DNA of 64,000 bases, taken from CAWJNF01 sp963844235. Lineage in GTDB: Bacteria > Actinomycetota > Thermoleophilia > Gaiellales > Gaiellaceae. Below the pieces are notes generated by a model that worked only from the letters and a program-made list of their open reading frames with translations, did no database searches and was not told the DNA's origin. Numbering within the stretch: position 1 is the stretch's first letter; every line of letters begins with the position of its first letter. The position numbers were made by a program, and so were the translations under genes. Where the stretch lies: contig CAWJNF010000005.1 of NCBI GenBank assembly GCA_963844235.1, positions 124,001 through 188,000 of the forward strand, given 5' to 3'. Positions 17,626 through 26,615 of this stretch are shown here, piece after piece.

Positions 17626-18624
17626 TCAGCGCCTCGGCGCCGACGTCCAGGTCGGCATCCGTTCCGGCGGATAGCGGTCGCCGGCGACGGCACGGGCCGG
17701 GATCGTCTCGTCGAGCAAGGCGAGCTCGGCGGCCGTCAGCTCGACCTCCACCGCGGCGGCGTTCTCCTCGAGGTAGGCGACCCGCTTCGTCCCGGGAATC
17801 GGGACGATCCAGGGCCGCTGGGCGAGGAGCCAGGCGAGCGCGAGCTGGCCGGCCGTTGCTCCCTTGTCGGCCGCGAAGGCCTCGAGGCGGCCTACGAGCT
17901 CGAGATTCTGGTCGATGTTCTCCTCCGAGAAGCGCGGCCAGGTGCGACGCGCGTCCGCCTCGCCGAGGTCGCCGAGGCTGCGCAGGCGCCCGGTCAGCAT
18001 GGCTCGGCCGAGCGGCGCGTAGGCGAGGAGGCCGATGCCGAGCTCCTCGCAGACGTCGAGAACTCCGCCTTCCACGGAGCGCTCGAACAGGGAGTACTCG
18101 TTCTGGAGCGACGCGATGGGAGCGACTGCCGCAGCCCGCCGGATGTCCTCCTCGAGCGCCTCCGAAAGGCCGATGAATCGGACCTTGCCTTCGGCGACCA
18201 GATCGGCCATCGCGCCCACTGTCTCCTCGATCGGCACGTCGGGATCGACGCGGTGCAGCTGGTAGAGATCGACGAAGTCGATCCCGAGCCGGCGCAGGCT
18301 TGCCTCGCAGGAGCTGCGCACGTACTCCGGGCTGCCGTCGAACGACCGCAAGCCCGGGTCGTCCGTGCGCACGATGCCGAACTTCGTCGCCACGAGCGCC
18401 TGCTCCCGCCGGTCACGAAGCGCGCGGCCGACGAGCTCCTCGTTGGCGCCGCGGCCGTACATGTCCGCCGTGTCGAGCAGCGTGACGCCGAGCTCGAGCG
18501 CGCGATGGATGGTGCGGATGCCCTCCGCCTCGTCCGGCGTGCCGTAGAACTCGGACATGCCCATGCAGCCGAGACCGATCGCCGAGACGACGAGGTCGCT
18601 ACGACCGAGCTCGCGCTGCTGCAC
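17626..18624 (-). CDS. Aldo/keto reductase
   Basis: GTG start at 18624, 7 nt after a TAGGCT -10, so likely leaderless. 332 residues of the (beta/alpha)8 aldo/keto reductase fold: GLGCMGMSEFYG, DTADMYG with the catalytic Asp and Tyr, VATKFG with Lys, LYQLHRVD with His, and the NADPH-binding end IVPIPGTKRVAYLEENA. It is close to the AKR13/YakC group that reduces aldehydes and ketones. Convergent with SDR B; 25-bp gap. Confidence 0.9.
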   Translation of the reverse strand: MQQRELGRSDLVVSAIGLGCMGMSEFYGTPDEAEGIRTIHRALELGVTLLDTADMYGRGANEELVGRALRDRREQALVATKFGIVRTDDPGLRSFDGSPEYVRSSCEASLRRLGIDFVDLYQLHRVDPDVPIEETVGAMADLVAEGKVRFIGLSEALEEDIRRAAAVAPIASLQNEYSLFERSVEGGVLDVCEELGIGLLAYAPLGRAMLTGRLRSLGDLGEADARRTWPRFSEENIDQNLELVGRLEAFAADKGATAGQLALAWLLAQRPWIVPIPGTKRVAYLEENAAAVEVELTAAELALLDETIPARAVAGDRYPPERMPTWTSAPRR

Positions 18625-18645
18625 GCCGTGGAGCCTAACCGCGGA

Positions 18646-19515
18646 TCAGAACCAGCGGGGTGAAGCGGGAAGCTCGGCACCGCAGCGGCACGCGTTGTCG
18701 TCGGTCGGCCGGACCATCTCGCCGCAGCCGGCGCAGCGCACCCACACGCCGTTCAGGTGGTGCGGAGCCCAGACGCCGGTCTGCCCGCCGGCTGCCAGCT
18801 CGGGGCCGAAGAACTTCGTCATCGCCTCCTTGTGCGTGCCGCCTTCGAGCAGCTGCGCCGTGGCTTCGGGGGTTTCCCACGCCGTGAACGTGAACATCCG
18901 CCGCCCGATGACGGCGCCGACCCAGCCGATGAAGCCCGGCATGCCGAGGAGCTCCGTGACGATTTGCCGAGTGAGCATCCGGACCTGCTCCCTCTCCTCG
19001 TCGCTCCGGGCCTCTAGCACGGTCATGCTGATCGCGCCGGGCTCCGCGTCCTTGCTGCTGACGTACGTGCTCGTCCCGAAGCTGAACGGGCCGATGGACG
19101 ACGGCTGCACGATGACGTCGAGACCGAGCTGGCGCACCATCGTGCCGGCGTCGAAGTAGCCCTCGACGCGCTTGACGCCCTCGCCCTCGACGCTGATGAA
19201 GTCGGCGCCGGGGACGGACACGGCGCGCCCTGTCGGGGGCAGCCCCCGGAACGGCTCCGTGTTCGTCCCCACCATCGTCCACTGCGCCGCGACCGTCCCG
19301 GCGGCGGTGAGCTCCTTGCTCGTCAGGTCGAAGCGAAGGTCAGGGAAAGACGCGAACAGGCCGGCCGCGTAGCTCCCGGTGGCCTGGGGATCGAGACCGT
19401 CCGGCACGTTCGGATCGCTGTACGTCCCGCCCGGCGCGAACGTGGCGGCGATCGCCTCCGGGTCGCGTGCGTTCCAGGCATCGAAGTAGCGTTGGGCGAC
19501 GGCGAGCGGATCCAC
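18646..19515 (-). CDS. SnoaL/NTF2-like protein with a C-terminal zinc ribbon
   Basis: 289 residues. Residues 1 to about 130 form a SnoaL-type ester-cyclase/NTF2 fold (MDPLAVAQRYFDAWNARDPEAI, GTYSDPN, PTGRAVSVPGADFI). A middle part (about 150-225, AISMTVLEARSDEEREQVRMLTRQIV...FTFTAWETPEA) resembles an antibiotic-biosynthesis-monooxygenase-like ferredoxin fold. The last 35 residues are a zinc ribbon with CAGC and CRC. I know no named family with this order. Enzymatic role unknown. Ribosome site AAGGAGGTAAG is just upstream. Confidence 0.75.
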   Translation of the reverse strand: MDPLAVAQRYFDAWNARDPEAIAATFAPGGTYSDPNVPDGLDPQATGSYAAGLFASFPDLRFDLTSKELTAAGTVAAQWTMVGTNTEPFRGLPPTGRAVSVPGADFISVEGEGVKRVEGYFDAGTMVRQLGLDVIVQPSSIGPFSFGTSTYVSSKDAEPGAISMTVLEARSDEEREQVRMLTRQIVTELLGMPGFIGWVGAVIGRRMFTFTAWETPEATAQLLEGGTHKEAMTKFFGPELAAGGQTGVWAPHHLNGVWVRCAGCGEMVRPTDDNACRCGAELPASPRWF

Positions 19516-19734
19516 GGTCTTACCTCCTTGCTGCTACGGGCAACGGAGGATGGTAGAGCCGAACGAGACTAGATGGGGCGCCGCCGCCAGAAGACGGCCA
19601 TGACCGCCGCCGCGTGGGCGGCGAGCGAGAGCGCGGTGACGAGTCTCAGGCTGCGCATGACCAGCACGCCTCACCTATCGGCCGCAGAGCCCGGTCCCGG
19701 GATCCCCGATTCGGGTGATTCGACCCGCGCCGCG

Positions 19735-20700
19735 CTACGCGACGAGACTGCGAGCCGCAGCGACGACCTTGGCGGCCGACGGCCGGGCCCAGTCCTCGAG
19801 CGGAGCGCTGAACGGGATCGGAAGGTCGGGCATCGCCACGCGCTTCGCCCTGATCGGGCCGGCTTCCTCGACCGCGAGCGCGATGACGTCCGACGCGTAG
19901 CCTCCCGTCGGCGGGCCCTCCTCGACGACGACGAGGCGGCCGGTCTTCGCGACCGAGCCGGCGATCGTCGCGGTGTCGAGCGGCCGTAGCGTGCGCAGGT
20001 CGATGACCTCGGCTTCCACGCCGTCGCGAGCCAGCTCGTCCGCGGCCGCGAGCGCGGAGTCGACCATCGCGAGCGCGGCGACGATCGTCACGTCCGTGCC
20101 CGTGCGCGGCACCGCCGCCTCGCCGATGGGGACGACCGCGGCGTCGCCGGCCCCCACCTCGCCCTTGCGGCCGTAGAGCATCTTGTGCTCGAAGCAGATC
20201 ACCGGGTTGTCGTCCCGGATCGCCGCCATGGTCAAGCCCTTCGCGTCCGCGGGGTTGGACGCGGCCACGAGCTTCAGGCCCGGCTCGCCGAGGAACCAGC
20301 CGGTCGGCGTCTGCGAGTGACAGGCGCCGAAGCGGGCTCCTGCGCCGACCGCCGACCGGACGACGAGCGGCACCGAGGCCTGCTCGTTCGAGAGGTACCA
20401 GTACTTCGACGCCTGGTTGACGAGCGTGTCGACGACGAGGCCGAGGAAGTCGCCGAACATGATCTCGACGACGGGGCGCATTCCCTTCACCGCGGCTCCG
20501 AAGGCGGCGGCAGTGAAGGCGAGCTCCGAGATCGGCGTGTCGATGACGCGGTCGCGGCCGAAGCGGTCGACGAGGTCGGGGGTCGTGTTGAAGACGCCCC
20601 CGGGCTCGACGTCCTCGCCAATGACGAAGACGCTCGAGTCGCGCTCCATCTCCTCGGCGAGGCCGTCGCGGATGGCCTCGCGGAAGCTGACTTCGGCCAT
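19735..20700 (-). CDS. 2-oxoacid (acetoin/pyruvate/branched-chain) dehydrogenase E1 component, beta subunit
   Basis: ATG 20700 overlaps the stop of the alpha subunit (ATGA). 321 residues: transketolase-like pyrimidine-binding domain (SFREAIRDGLAEEMERDSSVFVIGEDV, RVIDTPISELAF) and C-terminal domain (EVIDLRTLRPLDTATI, VVVEEGPPTGGY). It forms the alpha2beta2 thiamine-diphosphate E1. No E2, E3 or lipoyl gene is in the window, so the complex must be completed elsewhere. Substrate cannot be fixed; acetoin dehydrogenase and pyruvate E1 are both possible. Confidence 0.88.
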   Translation of the reverse strand: MAEVSFREAIRDGLAEEMERDSSVFVIGEDVEPGGVFNTTPDLVDRFGRDRVIDTPISELAFTAAAFGAAVKGMRPVVEIMFGDFLGLVVDTLVNQASKYWYLSNEQASVPLVVRSAVGAGARFGACHSQTPTGWFLGEPGLKLVAASNPADAKGLTMAAIRDDNPVICFEHKMLYGRKGEVGAGDAAVVPIGEAAVPRTGTDVTIVAALAMVDSALAAADELARDGVEAEVIDLRTLRPLDTATIAGSVAKTGRLVVVEEGPPTGGYASDVIALAVEEAGPIRAKRVAMPDLPIPFSAPLEDWARPSAAKVVAAARSLVA

Positions 20701-21665
20701 CAGGCGCCCCGCGACGCGGTGTCGGAGAGGTCGGGCTCGGGGTAGGGCGCCGCGCGTGCCACGGAGAGCGCGACCTCGAGCTCGGCCTCGACCCGTGTCC
20801 GGATCCGCTCGACGTCGCTGGGATCCAGCCTCTCGGCGAGCTTCGGGAGCGGGTCGCGGGTGAGCCACTCGTCGACCTCTTCCGTGGGCCGGTACTTGCC
20901 CGGGTCGACACGCGAGTGGCCCTTGTGGCGGTACGTCCGCGCCTCGAGGAGCGTAGGCCCGCGACCCTCGCGGGCCCGCGTGACCGCCTCTGCCGCCGCC
21001 TCCCGCACGGCAAGGACGTCGTTGCCGTCGATCACGACCGCGGGCATCCCGTAGCCGACCGCCCGGGCGGAGATGTCGTGCCCGGCGGTCACGTGGAACA
21101 TCGACGTCCACTCGCCGTAGAGGTTGTTCTCGCACACGTAGACAACCGGGAGCGCCCGCACGCCCGCGAAGTTGAGGCACTCGTGGAAATAGGCCTGGTT
21201 CGTGGCGCCGTCGCCGAAGAACGCGACCGCGATGCTGCCGTCACGCTGCAGCTGCGAGGCGAGCGCCGCGCCGGTGGCGGCCGCGATCGAGCCGCCCACG
21301 ATGCCGAAGCAGCCGATCAGCCCCTGCTCGAGCGCGATGACGTTCATGGAGCCGCCGCGGCCGCCGTTCGTGCCGGTCTCCCGACCCAGGAGCTCGGCCA
21401 GGAGCGCGGTCTGGTCGACGCCGAGGGCGAGCGCTGCGCCGTGACCGCGATATGTGGCGGCAACGGTGTCGCCCGGGACGAGCATGTCGCAGACGCCGAC
21501 CGCCACTGCCTCCTGTCCCTGGTAGAGATGCGTCGTCCCCTCGACCTCGTTGGCGAGGAAGAGCCGGTGGACCGCATCCTCGAGCAGCCGGATGCGCAGC
21601 ATCCGTTCGTAGAGCGATTCGAGCTGAGCCGCGGCCGGCTCTGCGGTAGCCTGCTCGGTCGACAT
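20700..21665 (-). CDS. 2-oxoacid (acetoin/pyruvate/branched-chain) dehydrogenase E1 component, alpha subunit
   Basis: ATG 21665 lies 8 nt after a TATCCT -10, so possibly leaderless. 321 residues. The ThDP motif begins GDGATNQ and ends at N (YVCENN). GRGGSMN and RTYRHKGHSRVDPGKYR (phosphorylation-loop region) match AcoA/PdhA-type alpha chains. It is translationally coupled to the beta subunit. Divergent from the quinone reductase; only 31 bp separate the start codons. Confidence 0.9.
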   Translation of the reverse strand: MSTEQATAEPAAAQLESLYERMLRIRLLEDAVHRLFLANEVEGTTHLYQGQEAVAVGVCDMLVPGDTVAATYRGHGAALALGVDQTALLAELLGRETGTNGGRGGSMNVIALEQGLIGCFGIVGGSIAAATGAALASQLQRDGSIAVAFFGDGATNQAYFHECLNFAGVRALPVVYVCENNLYGEWTSMFHVTAGHDISARAVGYGMPAVVIDGNDVLAVREAAAEAVTRAREGRGPTLLEARTYRHKGHSRVDPGKYRPTEEVDEWLTRDPLPKLAERLDPSDVERIRTRVEAELEVALSVARAAPYPEPDLSDTASRGA

Positions 21666-21696
21666 GGGCACGAAGGATACGGTGAGGTAGAAGGCG

Positions 21697-22672
21697 ATGC
21701 GGGCGGTGGTGTTCGCCGGAGCGGGCGGCAACGAGGTCATTCGGATCGAGGAGCGGCCCGATCCCGTCCCCGGGCCGGGCGAGGTGCTCGTGCGCGCGAG
21801 CTTCGCCGGGATCAATCCCGCCGACACGCTGCAGCGTGCGGGCCGCTATCCGCCGCCTCCCGGCGCGCCGCCCGACATCCCCGGGCTCGAGGTCTGCGGC
21901 ACGGTCGAGACGTGCGGCGATGGTGCGGCCCGATGGCGTCAAGGCGAAAGGGTCTTCGGGCTCGTCGGCGGCGGTGGGCTCGCCGACCGCGTCGTCGTTC
22001 ACGAGACGAACGTCGCCGCGGTGCCGGCCTCCCTCGGCGAGCGCGAGGCGGCCGCGGTGGCCGAGGTCTTCATCACGGCCCACGACGCGATCGTGACGCA
22101 GTGCGGGCTCGTCGCGGGCGAGACGCTTGCTCGTCCACGGGGCGGCCGGCGGCGTCGGCTCGGCGGCCTGTCAGATCGGGATCGAGCTCGGCGCGCGCGT
22201 CCTCGCCGTGGTGCGGTCCGATGAGGCCGCCGACTCGGTTGGCGGTCTCGGCGCGGAGCCGGTGGTGGACGACCGCTTCGGTGACGAGGCGGCCGAGAAG
22301 ACCTCCGGCGAGGGCGTCGACGTGATCCTCGAGCTCGTCGGATCCCCGCACTTCCCCGCCAACCTCGACGTGCTGGCCCGCCAAGGGCGCATCGTCGTCG
22401 TGGGGGTGGGGGCCGGGGCCGAGGCGCGTGTTCCGCTCCTCGCGCTCATGCAGAAGCGGGCCTCGATGCGCGGGACCGTTCTGAGACCGCGTTCGCTGGC
22501 GGAAAAGGCGGATGCCGTCGCCGCCTTCGAGCGCGACGTCGTGCCGGCGCTCGCGGCCGGGCGGATCCGCCCCGTGATCGACTCGATCTTCCCGCTCGAG
22601 GAGGCCGCGAAGGCATTCGAGCGCCTGGAAGGCCCCGGCAAGTTCGGGAAGGTCCTCCTCGACCTGACGTGA
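21697..22672 (+). CDS. NAD(P)H:quinone oxidoreductase-like zinc-independent medium-chain dehydrogenase (one frameshift)
   Basis: ATG 21697 begins MRAVVFAGAGGNEVIRIEE. N-terminal GroES-like domain (GEVLVRASFAGINPADTLQR), then the Rossmann domain VHGAAGGVGSAACQIG and the end KAFERLEGPGKFGKVLLDL. Reading changes frame at the TT of 22127-22128: removing one T joins GETL to LVHGAAGG. With correction about 324 residues, normal for QOR/PIG3-like enzymes. It reduces quinones or enones with NADPH. It is coupled (GTGA) to the following NTF2-like gene. Confidence 0.82.
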
Positions 22673-23082
22673 CAAGCGGGCGGGTCCGACACCTGCCGCC
22701 CGTCGCCGTCGCGATCAGCTTCGTGGACTGCATCAATCGCGGCGACGTCGACGCCCTGGGCCGGTTGATGACGGACGACCACACGCTGGAGGTGTTCGAC
22801 GAGGCGCCGCTTATCGGACGCAGGGCTAACGTCGATGCCTGGCGCGGTTACACGGAGAGGTTCCCCAGCTACGTGATTCATCCGCGTCACCTGGCCGCCG
22901 AGGGCGGGACTGTCGCCATCCTCGGACACACGACCGGCTCGCATCTCGGTCTCTCGGATGCTGAGGAGAGCGGGCTCACACTGATCTGGCTCGCCGAGGT
23001 CGTCGGCGGATCGGTGCGCTCGTGGACCCTGATCGAGGACAGCGGTGACAACCGCCGCCGGGTCGGGCTCGGCCCGGGTTAG
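22669..23082 (+). CDS. SnoaL/NTF2-like protein
   Basis: GTG at 22669 overlaps the stop of the quinone reductase. 137 residues with the NTF2-like pattern AISFVDCINRGDVDALGRLMTDDHTLEV, RRANVDAWRGYTERFP and a closing beta-sheet. Such proteins are isomerases, cyclases or ligand-binding proteins of unknown substrate. It overlaps the convergent aminotransferase end by 4 bp. Confidence 0.75.
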   Translation: MTSGRVRHLPPVAVAISFVDCINRGDVDALGRLMTDDHTLEVFDEAPLIGRRANVDAWRGYTERFPSYVIHPRHLAAEGGTVAILGHTTGSHLGLSDAEESGLTLIWLAEVVGGSVRSWTLIEDSGDNRRRVGLGPG

Positions 23083-24227
23083 GTCCGGACTGTCCGTGCG
23101 ACCGCCGCGGCGAGGCGCCCCACGCCTTCGGCCAGCACGTCCGGGTCGATACACAGCGAGACCCGGACGTACGTCTCACCGGACGGACCGAAGGCGCTGC
23201 CGGGGACGACCGTGACGGCGTGCTCCTCGAGCAGGCGTCGCGCGAACGCCCACGAGTCGCCGCCCACCGAGACCATGACGTAGAAGGCGCCGCGCGGCCG
23301 CACGAAGTCGACGCCGGCGCGCTCGAGCTGCTCGCAGACGTCGTCGCGCCGCTCGCGGTAGGCATCGCGCATCTCGGCGACGCAGTCCTGCGGACCGACC
23401 AGCGCCGCCTCGGCGCCCTTCTGCGACACGCTCGAGGCGTTGCCGACCACGGGCTCCTGAGCCTTCGCGATGGCGCCGGCTGCCTCCGAGGGCGCGACCA
23501 CGTACCCGACGCGCCAGCCCGTCATCGCATACGACTTCGAGAACGTGAAGACGGTCACGACGCGCTCGGGCACGGCCACGGTCGCGGTGCTCGCGTGCTC
23601 CCCGTCGAACACGAGCTCGTCGTAGCACTCGTCCGAGATCAGCCAGAGGTCGTGGCGCTCCGCGATCTCGAGGACGGCGGCGAGGACGTCTCTGTCGTAC
23701 ACCGCTCCGGTGGGGTTGCCGGGGGAGTTCAGGACGATGGCTCGCGTCCTCGGGGTGACGAGGCCGCCGAGCCGCTCGAGGTCGGGCTCGAATCGCTGTG
23801 CAGGATCGAGCGGATAGAAGATCGCGCGCGCGCCGACCGCGTGCACCATGGGCGAGTAGTTCGCCCACCCCGGGTCAGGGAGCAGCACCTCGTCCCCGTC
23901 CTCGGCGAGCGTCAGCAGGGTCGTGAAGAGCCCGCCACAGCCGCCGGTGGTCACGATCACCTGCTCGAGCGAGCAATCGAGCCCGTTGCGCGCCCGCACC
24001 TTCTCGACGATCAGCTCCCTGAGGCTCGCCAGCCCACCCGAGGCCGTGTACTTCGTGAAGCCGTCACGCGCGGCCTGTCCGGCCGCGTCGATGATGTGCG
24101 CGGGCGTCGCGAAGTTCGGGTCGCCGACCCCCAGGTTCAGGGCGCCGGGATAGCGGGTTGCCAGCGCCTGCATCTCCCGGATGCCGGAATGAGGCGAACC
24201 GGTCGCTTTCGGAGCCAGCTGCGGCAC
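23079..24227 (-). CDS. PLP-dependent class I/II aminotransferase
   Basis: GTG start at 24227, 7 nt after a TAGGCT -10 (24235-24240), so leaderless. 382 residues of fold-type I: LNLGVGDPNFATP, YTASGGLASLRE, LNSPGNPTGAVY, DECYDEL, Schiff-base Lys in FTFSKSYAMTGWRVGY, and the substrate-carboxylate Arg in YVRVSLC. It is related to aspartate/aromatic/branched-chain aminotransferases (AspC/PatA-like). The substrate is not resolvable from sequence. Confidence 0.88.
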   Translation of the reverse strand: MPQLAPKATGSPHSGIREMQALATRYPGALNLGVGDPNFATPAHIIDAAGQAARDGFTKYTASGGLASLRELIVEKVRARNGLDCSLEQVIVTTGGCGGLFTTLLTLAEDGDEVLLPDPGWANYSPMVHAVGARAIFYPLDPAQRFEPDLERLGGLVTPRTRAIVLNSPGNPTGAVYDRDVLAAVLEIAERHDLWLISDECYDELVFDGEHASTATVAVPERVVTVFTFSKSYAMTGWRVGYVVAPSEAAGAIAKAQEPVVGNASSVSQKGAEAALVGPQDCVAEMRDAYRERRDDVCEQLERAGVDFVRPRGAFYVMVSVGGDSWAFARRLLEEHAVTVVPGSAFGPSGETYVRVSLCIDPDVLAEGVGRLAAAVARTVRT

Positions 24228-24258
24228 GCTGCCCAGCCTAGATGATCCTCTGCCTCGG

Positions 24259-24477
24259 TTATCGCAGCCGAACGATCCGGCCGGGGTCGCTCGCGTAAAC
24301 CGTGGGGATGCTCGGGAGCAGAGGGACGGTCTGGGGCACGGCAGAGGGCTTGATGACCTCGTCGGTGGCTGCGTCAGCCTCCTGGGTCGGAGCTTCGGGT
24401 CGGGAGATCACCTGCGCGAGGGCCTGGACGCAGCGGGCGTCGAAGGCTGCTCCGGGCGAGGTCGCGGAATTAGCCAC
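24259..24477 (-). CDS. Short doubtful ORF, possible C-terminal remnant of an HD-GYP-type protein
   Basis: 72 codons from GTG 24477. The only familiar stretch is GAAFDARCVQALAQVI, which resembles the last helix of HD-GYP domains; the remainder is Pro/Ala-rich. It has no clear ribosome site. It may be a remnant or chance. Confidence 0.25.
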   Translation of the reverse strand: MANSATSPGAAFDARCVQALAQVISRPEAPTQEADAATDEVIKPSAVPQTVPLLPSIPTVYASDPGRIVRLR

Positions 24478-24504
24478 GTGGGACGTCGTCGCGGCGCCCG
24501 CGGC

Positions 24505-24526
24505 GGGCCGGATGAGATCCGGCCCC
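24505..24526. repeat. Palindromic repeat (REP-like), copy with GAG centre
   Basis: GGGCCGGAT and ATCCGGCCC flank GAG. The copy lacks the outer GTAG/CTAC ends on the left. A partner copy lies at 24551-24575, so the two form a pair upstream of the YyaL gene. Confidence 0.8.
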
Positions 24527-24550
24527 TGCCTGTCGGCGCTGCGCGCCTTC

Positions 24551-24575
24551 GGGCCGGTCGGTGACCGGCCCCTAC
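24551..24575. repeat. Palindromic repeat (REP-like), diverged copy
   Basis: GGGCCGGTC and GACCGGCCC around GGT, followed by CCTAC. It ends 10 bp before the YyaL start codon, so it could influence translation of that gene. Confidence 0.7.
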
Positions 24576-24584
24576 ACTGACACC

Positions 24585-26609
24585 GTGAACCGCCTCGCGC
24601 AGGAGACCAGCCCGTACCTCCTCCAGCACGCGGACAACCCCGTCGACTGGTACCCGTGGGGCGAGGAGGCGTTCTCTCGCGCGCGCGAGGAGAACAAGCC
24701 GGTCCTGCTGTCCATCGGCTACTCGGCGTGCCACTGGTGCCACGTCATGGAGCACGAGTCCTTCGAGGACGACGAGACGGCCGCGCTCATGAACGAGCGC
24801 TTCGTCAGCGTCAAGGTCGACCGCGAGGAGCGTCCGGACGTCGACGGGATCTACATGGACGCGGTCGTCGCGCTCTCGGGTCACGGAGGGTGGCCGATGA
24901 CGGTGTTCATGACACCGGACGGTGAGCCGTACTGGGGCGGCACGTACTTCCCGCCGGCGGCGCGAAGCGGCATGCCCGCGTTCCGCGACGTCCTGCGCGC
25001 GATGGCCGACGTCTACGCGACCCGCCGCGACGACGTCGATCGTCAAGCGGCCCAGCTCGTCGAGGCGATCCGTCGCAGCGGCGAGCTCGAGGCGGTGCGT
25101 GAGCCCCTCACGGAGAGCCTGCTGAACCAGGCCGTCCGCCAGCTGAGCCAGCAGTTCGATCCGGTCAACGGCGGCTTCGGCGGAGCGCCGAAGTTCCCGC
25201 CGGCATCCACGCTCGAGTTCTTGCTGCGGCGCTATCTCGCGACCGGCGACGATCGCGCGCTCGAGATGGCCGACCTGACGCTCGACCGCATGGCCGCAGG
25301 CGGCATCTACGACCATCTCGGCGGCGGCTTCCATCGCTACGCGGTCGACGCGATCTGGCTCGTGCCGCACTTCGAGAAGATGCTCTACGACAACGCCCTC
25401 CTCGCCTCCGCATACCTGCACGCCTTCGCGATCACGGGCAAGGAGCGGTACCGCGAGGTCGTCGAGGAGACGCTCGACTACCTCCTCCGCGAGATGCTGC
25501 TGCCGGAGGGAGGCTTCGCCTCCGCGCAGGACGCCGACACGAACGGGGAGGAGGGCCTGACGTACGTCTGGACGCTCGACGAGCTGGACGCGGTGCTCGA
25601 GCCGGACGAGGCCGCGGCCGTCGCCGCGCGCTACGGCGTCACGACGCAGGGCAACTTCGAAGGCGCCACCGTCCTCTCCGTGGTCGACCGCGACGTGGAC
25701 GTGGCTCCCGAGGCGCGTCGCCGGCTGCTCGAGGCGCGACTGCTGCGACCACAACCTGCGCGCGACGACAAGGCGCTCGCGGCCTGGAACGGCTACACCC
25801 TGGCCGCGTTCGCCGAGGCCGGGCTGCGGCTCCACCGGCCCGACTACGTCGACGCGGCGCGGGCGCTCGCCGCCTTCCTGCTCGAGACCATGACCGACGA
25901 GCGCGGTCGCCTCCTGCGCACCTACCGGGCCGGGCAGGCGAAGATCGCCGGCTACCTCGACGACTACGCAAACGTCGCGAACGGGCTGCTCGAGCTCTAC
26001 GCGGCAACCGGCGAGCACCGCCATCTGGCCGAGGCAAACCGGATCGCTCGGCTCGCGATCGAGCTCTTCGCCGACGACCATCGCGGCGGGTTCTTCTTCA
26101 CGTCCGCCGACGGAGAGCAACTCGTCGCGCGCAAGAAGGAGCTCGACGACAACCCGACCCCGTCGGGCAGCTCCATGCTCGCCTGGGTGCTGCTCCGGCT
26201 GTCGCGAATCTACGGCGACGGCGAGCTCGAGCGGCGGGCCGTAGAGGTCTCCCGGCTCGCGTACCGCTACATGGAGCGGGCGCCCGCGGCCGTCGGCTGG
26301 CTGATGTGCGGTCTCGAGCTCCATTTCGCGCCACCGCAGGAGGTCGCTATCGTCGGGCCCGCCGACGATCCCGCGACCGAGGCTCTGCGTGACGCCGCGT
26401 TCGCTCGATTCGAGCCCAATGCCGTCTACGCCTTTGCGGAAGACGGCGACGATCCAGCCGCCTCGGAGGTCCCGCTCCTGACGGGCAAGGGACTCGTCGA
26501 CGGCCGGCCGGCCGCGTACGTGTGCCAGGCCTTCGCGTGTCGTGCTCCGGTCACGGATCCCGGCGCGCTGGCGGCGGAGCTCGCCGCCGAGCCGATCCGC
26601 GTCCTCTGA
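24585..26609 (+). CDS. YyaL/DUF255 family protein: thioredoxin-like domain plus (alpha/alpha)6 barrel
   Basis: GTG 24585 (VNRLAQETSPYLLQHADNPVDWYPWG) is the conserved N-terminus; the upstream GTG at 24561 lies in the palindrome. About 674 residues. The thioredoxin-like DUF255 domain (about 1-160) has SACHWCHVMEHESF with a CxxC and HGGWPMTVFMTPDG. The rest is a GlcNAc-epimerase/mannosidase-like alpha-helical barrel (FGGAPKFPP, LVPHFEKMLYDNALL, DDKALAAWNG). This highly conserved cytoplasmic family (SPATA20 in animals) has no firm function. It is followed at 7 bp by a small hypothetical. Confidence 0.9.
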   Translation: MNRLAQETSPYLLQHADNPVDWYPWGEEAFSRAREENKPVLLSIGYSACHWCHVMEHESFEDDETAALMNERFVSVKVDREERPDVDGIYMDAVVALSGHGGWPMTVFMTPDGEPYWGGTYFPPAARSGMPAFRDVLRAMADVYATRRDDVDRQAAQLVEAIRRSGELEAVREPLTESLLNQAVRQLSQQFDPVNGGFGGAPKFPPASTLEFLLRRYLATGDDRALEMADLTLDRMAAGGIYDHLGGGFHRYAVDAIWLVPHFEKMLYDNALLASAYLHAFAITGKERYREVVEETLDYLLREMLLPEGGFASAQDADTNGEEGLTYVWTLDELDAVLEPDEAAAVAARYGVTTQGNFEGATVLSVVDRDVDVAPEARRRLLEARLLRPQPARDDKALAAWNGYTLAAFAEAGLRLHRPDYVDAARALAAFLLETMTDERGRLLRTYRAGQAKIAGYLDDYANVANGLLELYAATGEHRHLAEANRIARLAIELFADDHRGGFFFTSADGEQLVARKKELDDNPTPSGSSMLAWVLLRLSRIYGDGELERRAVEVSRLAYRYMERAPAAVGWLMCGLELHFAPPQEVAIVGPADDPATEALRDAAFARFEPNAVYAFAEDGDDPAASEVPLLTGKGLVDGRPAAYVCQAFACRAPVTDPGALAAELAAEPIRVL

Positions 26610-26615
26610 AGGCCG

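Noticed and set aside
24551..24584. GTG 24561 as start of the YyaL gene
   Set aside because: It lies inside a palindromic repeat; homologues begin at NRLAxETSPYLLQHA, which fits GTG 24585.
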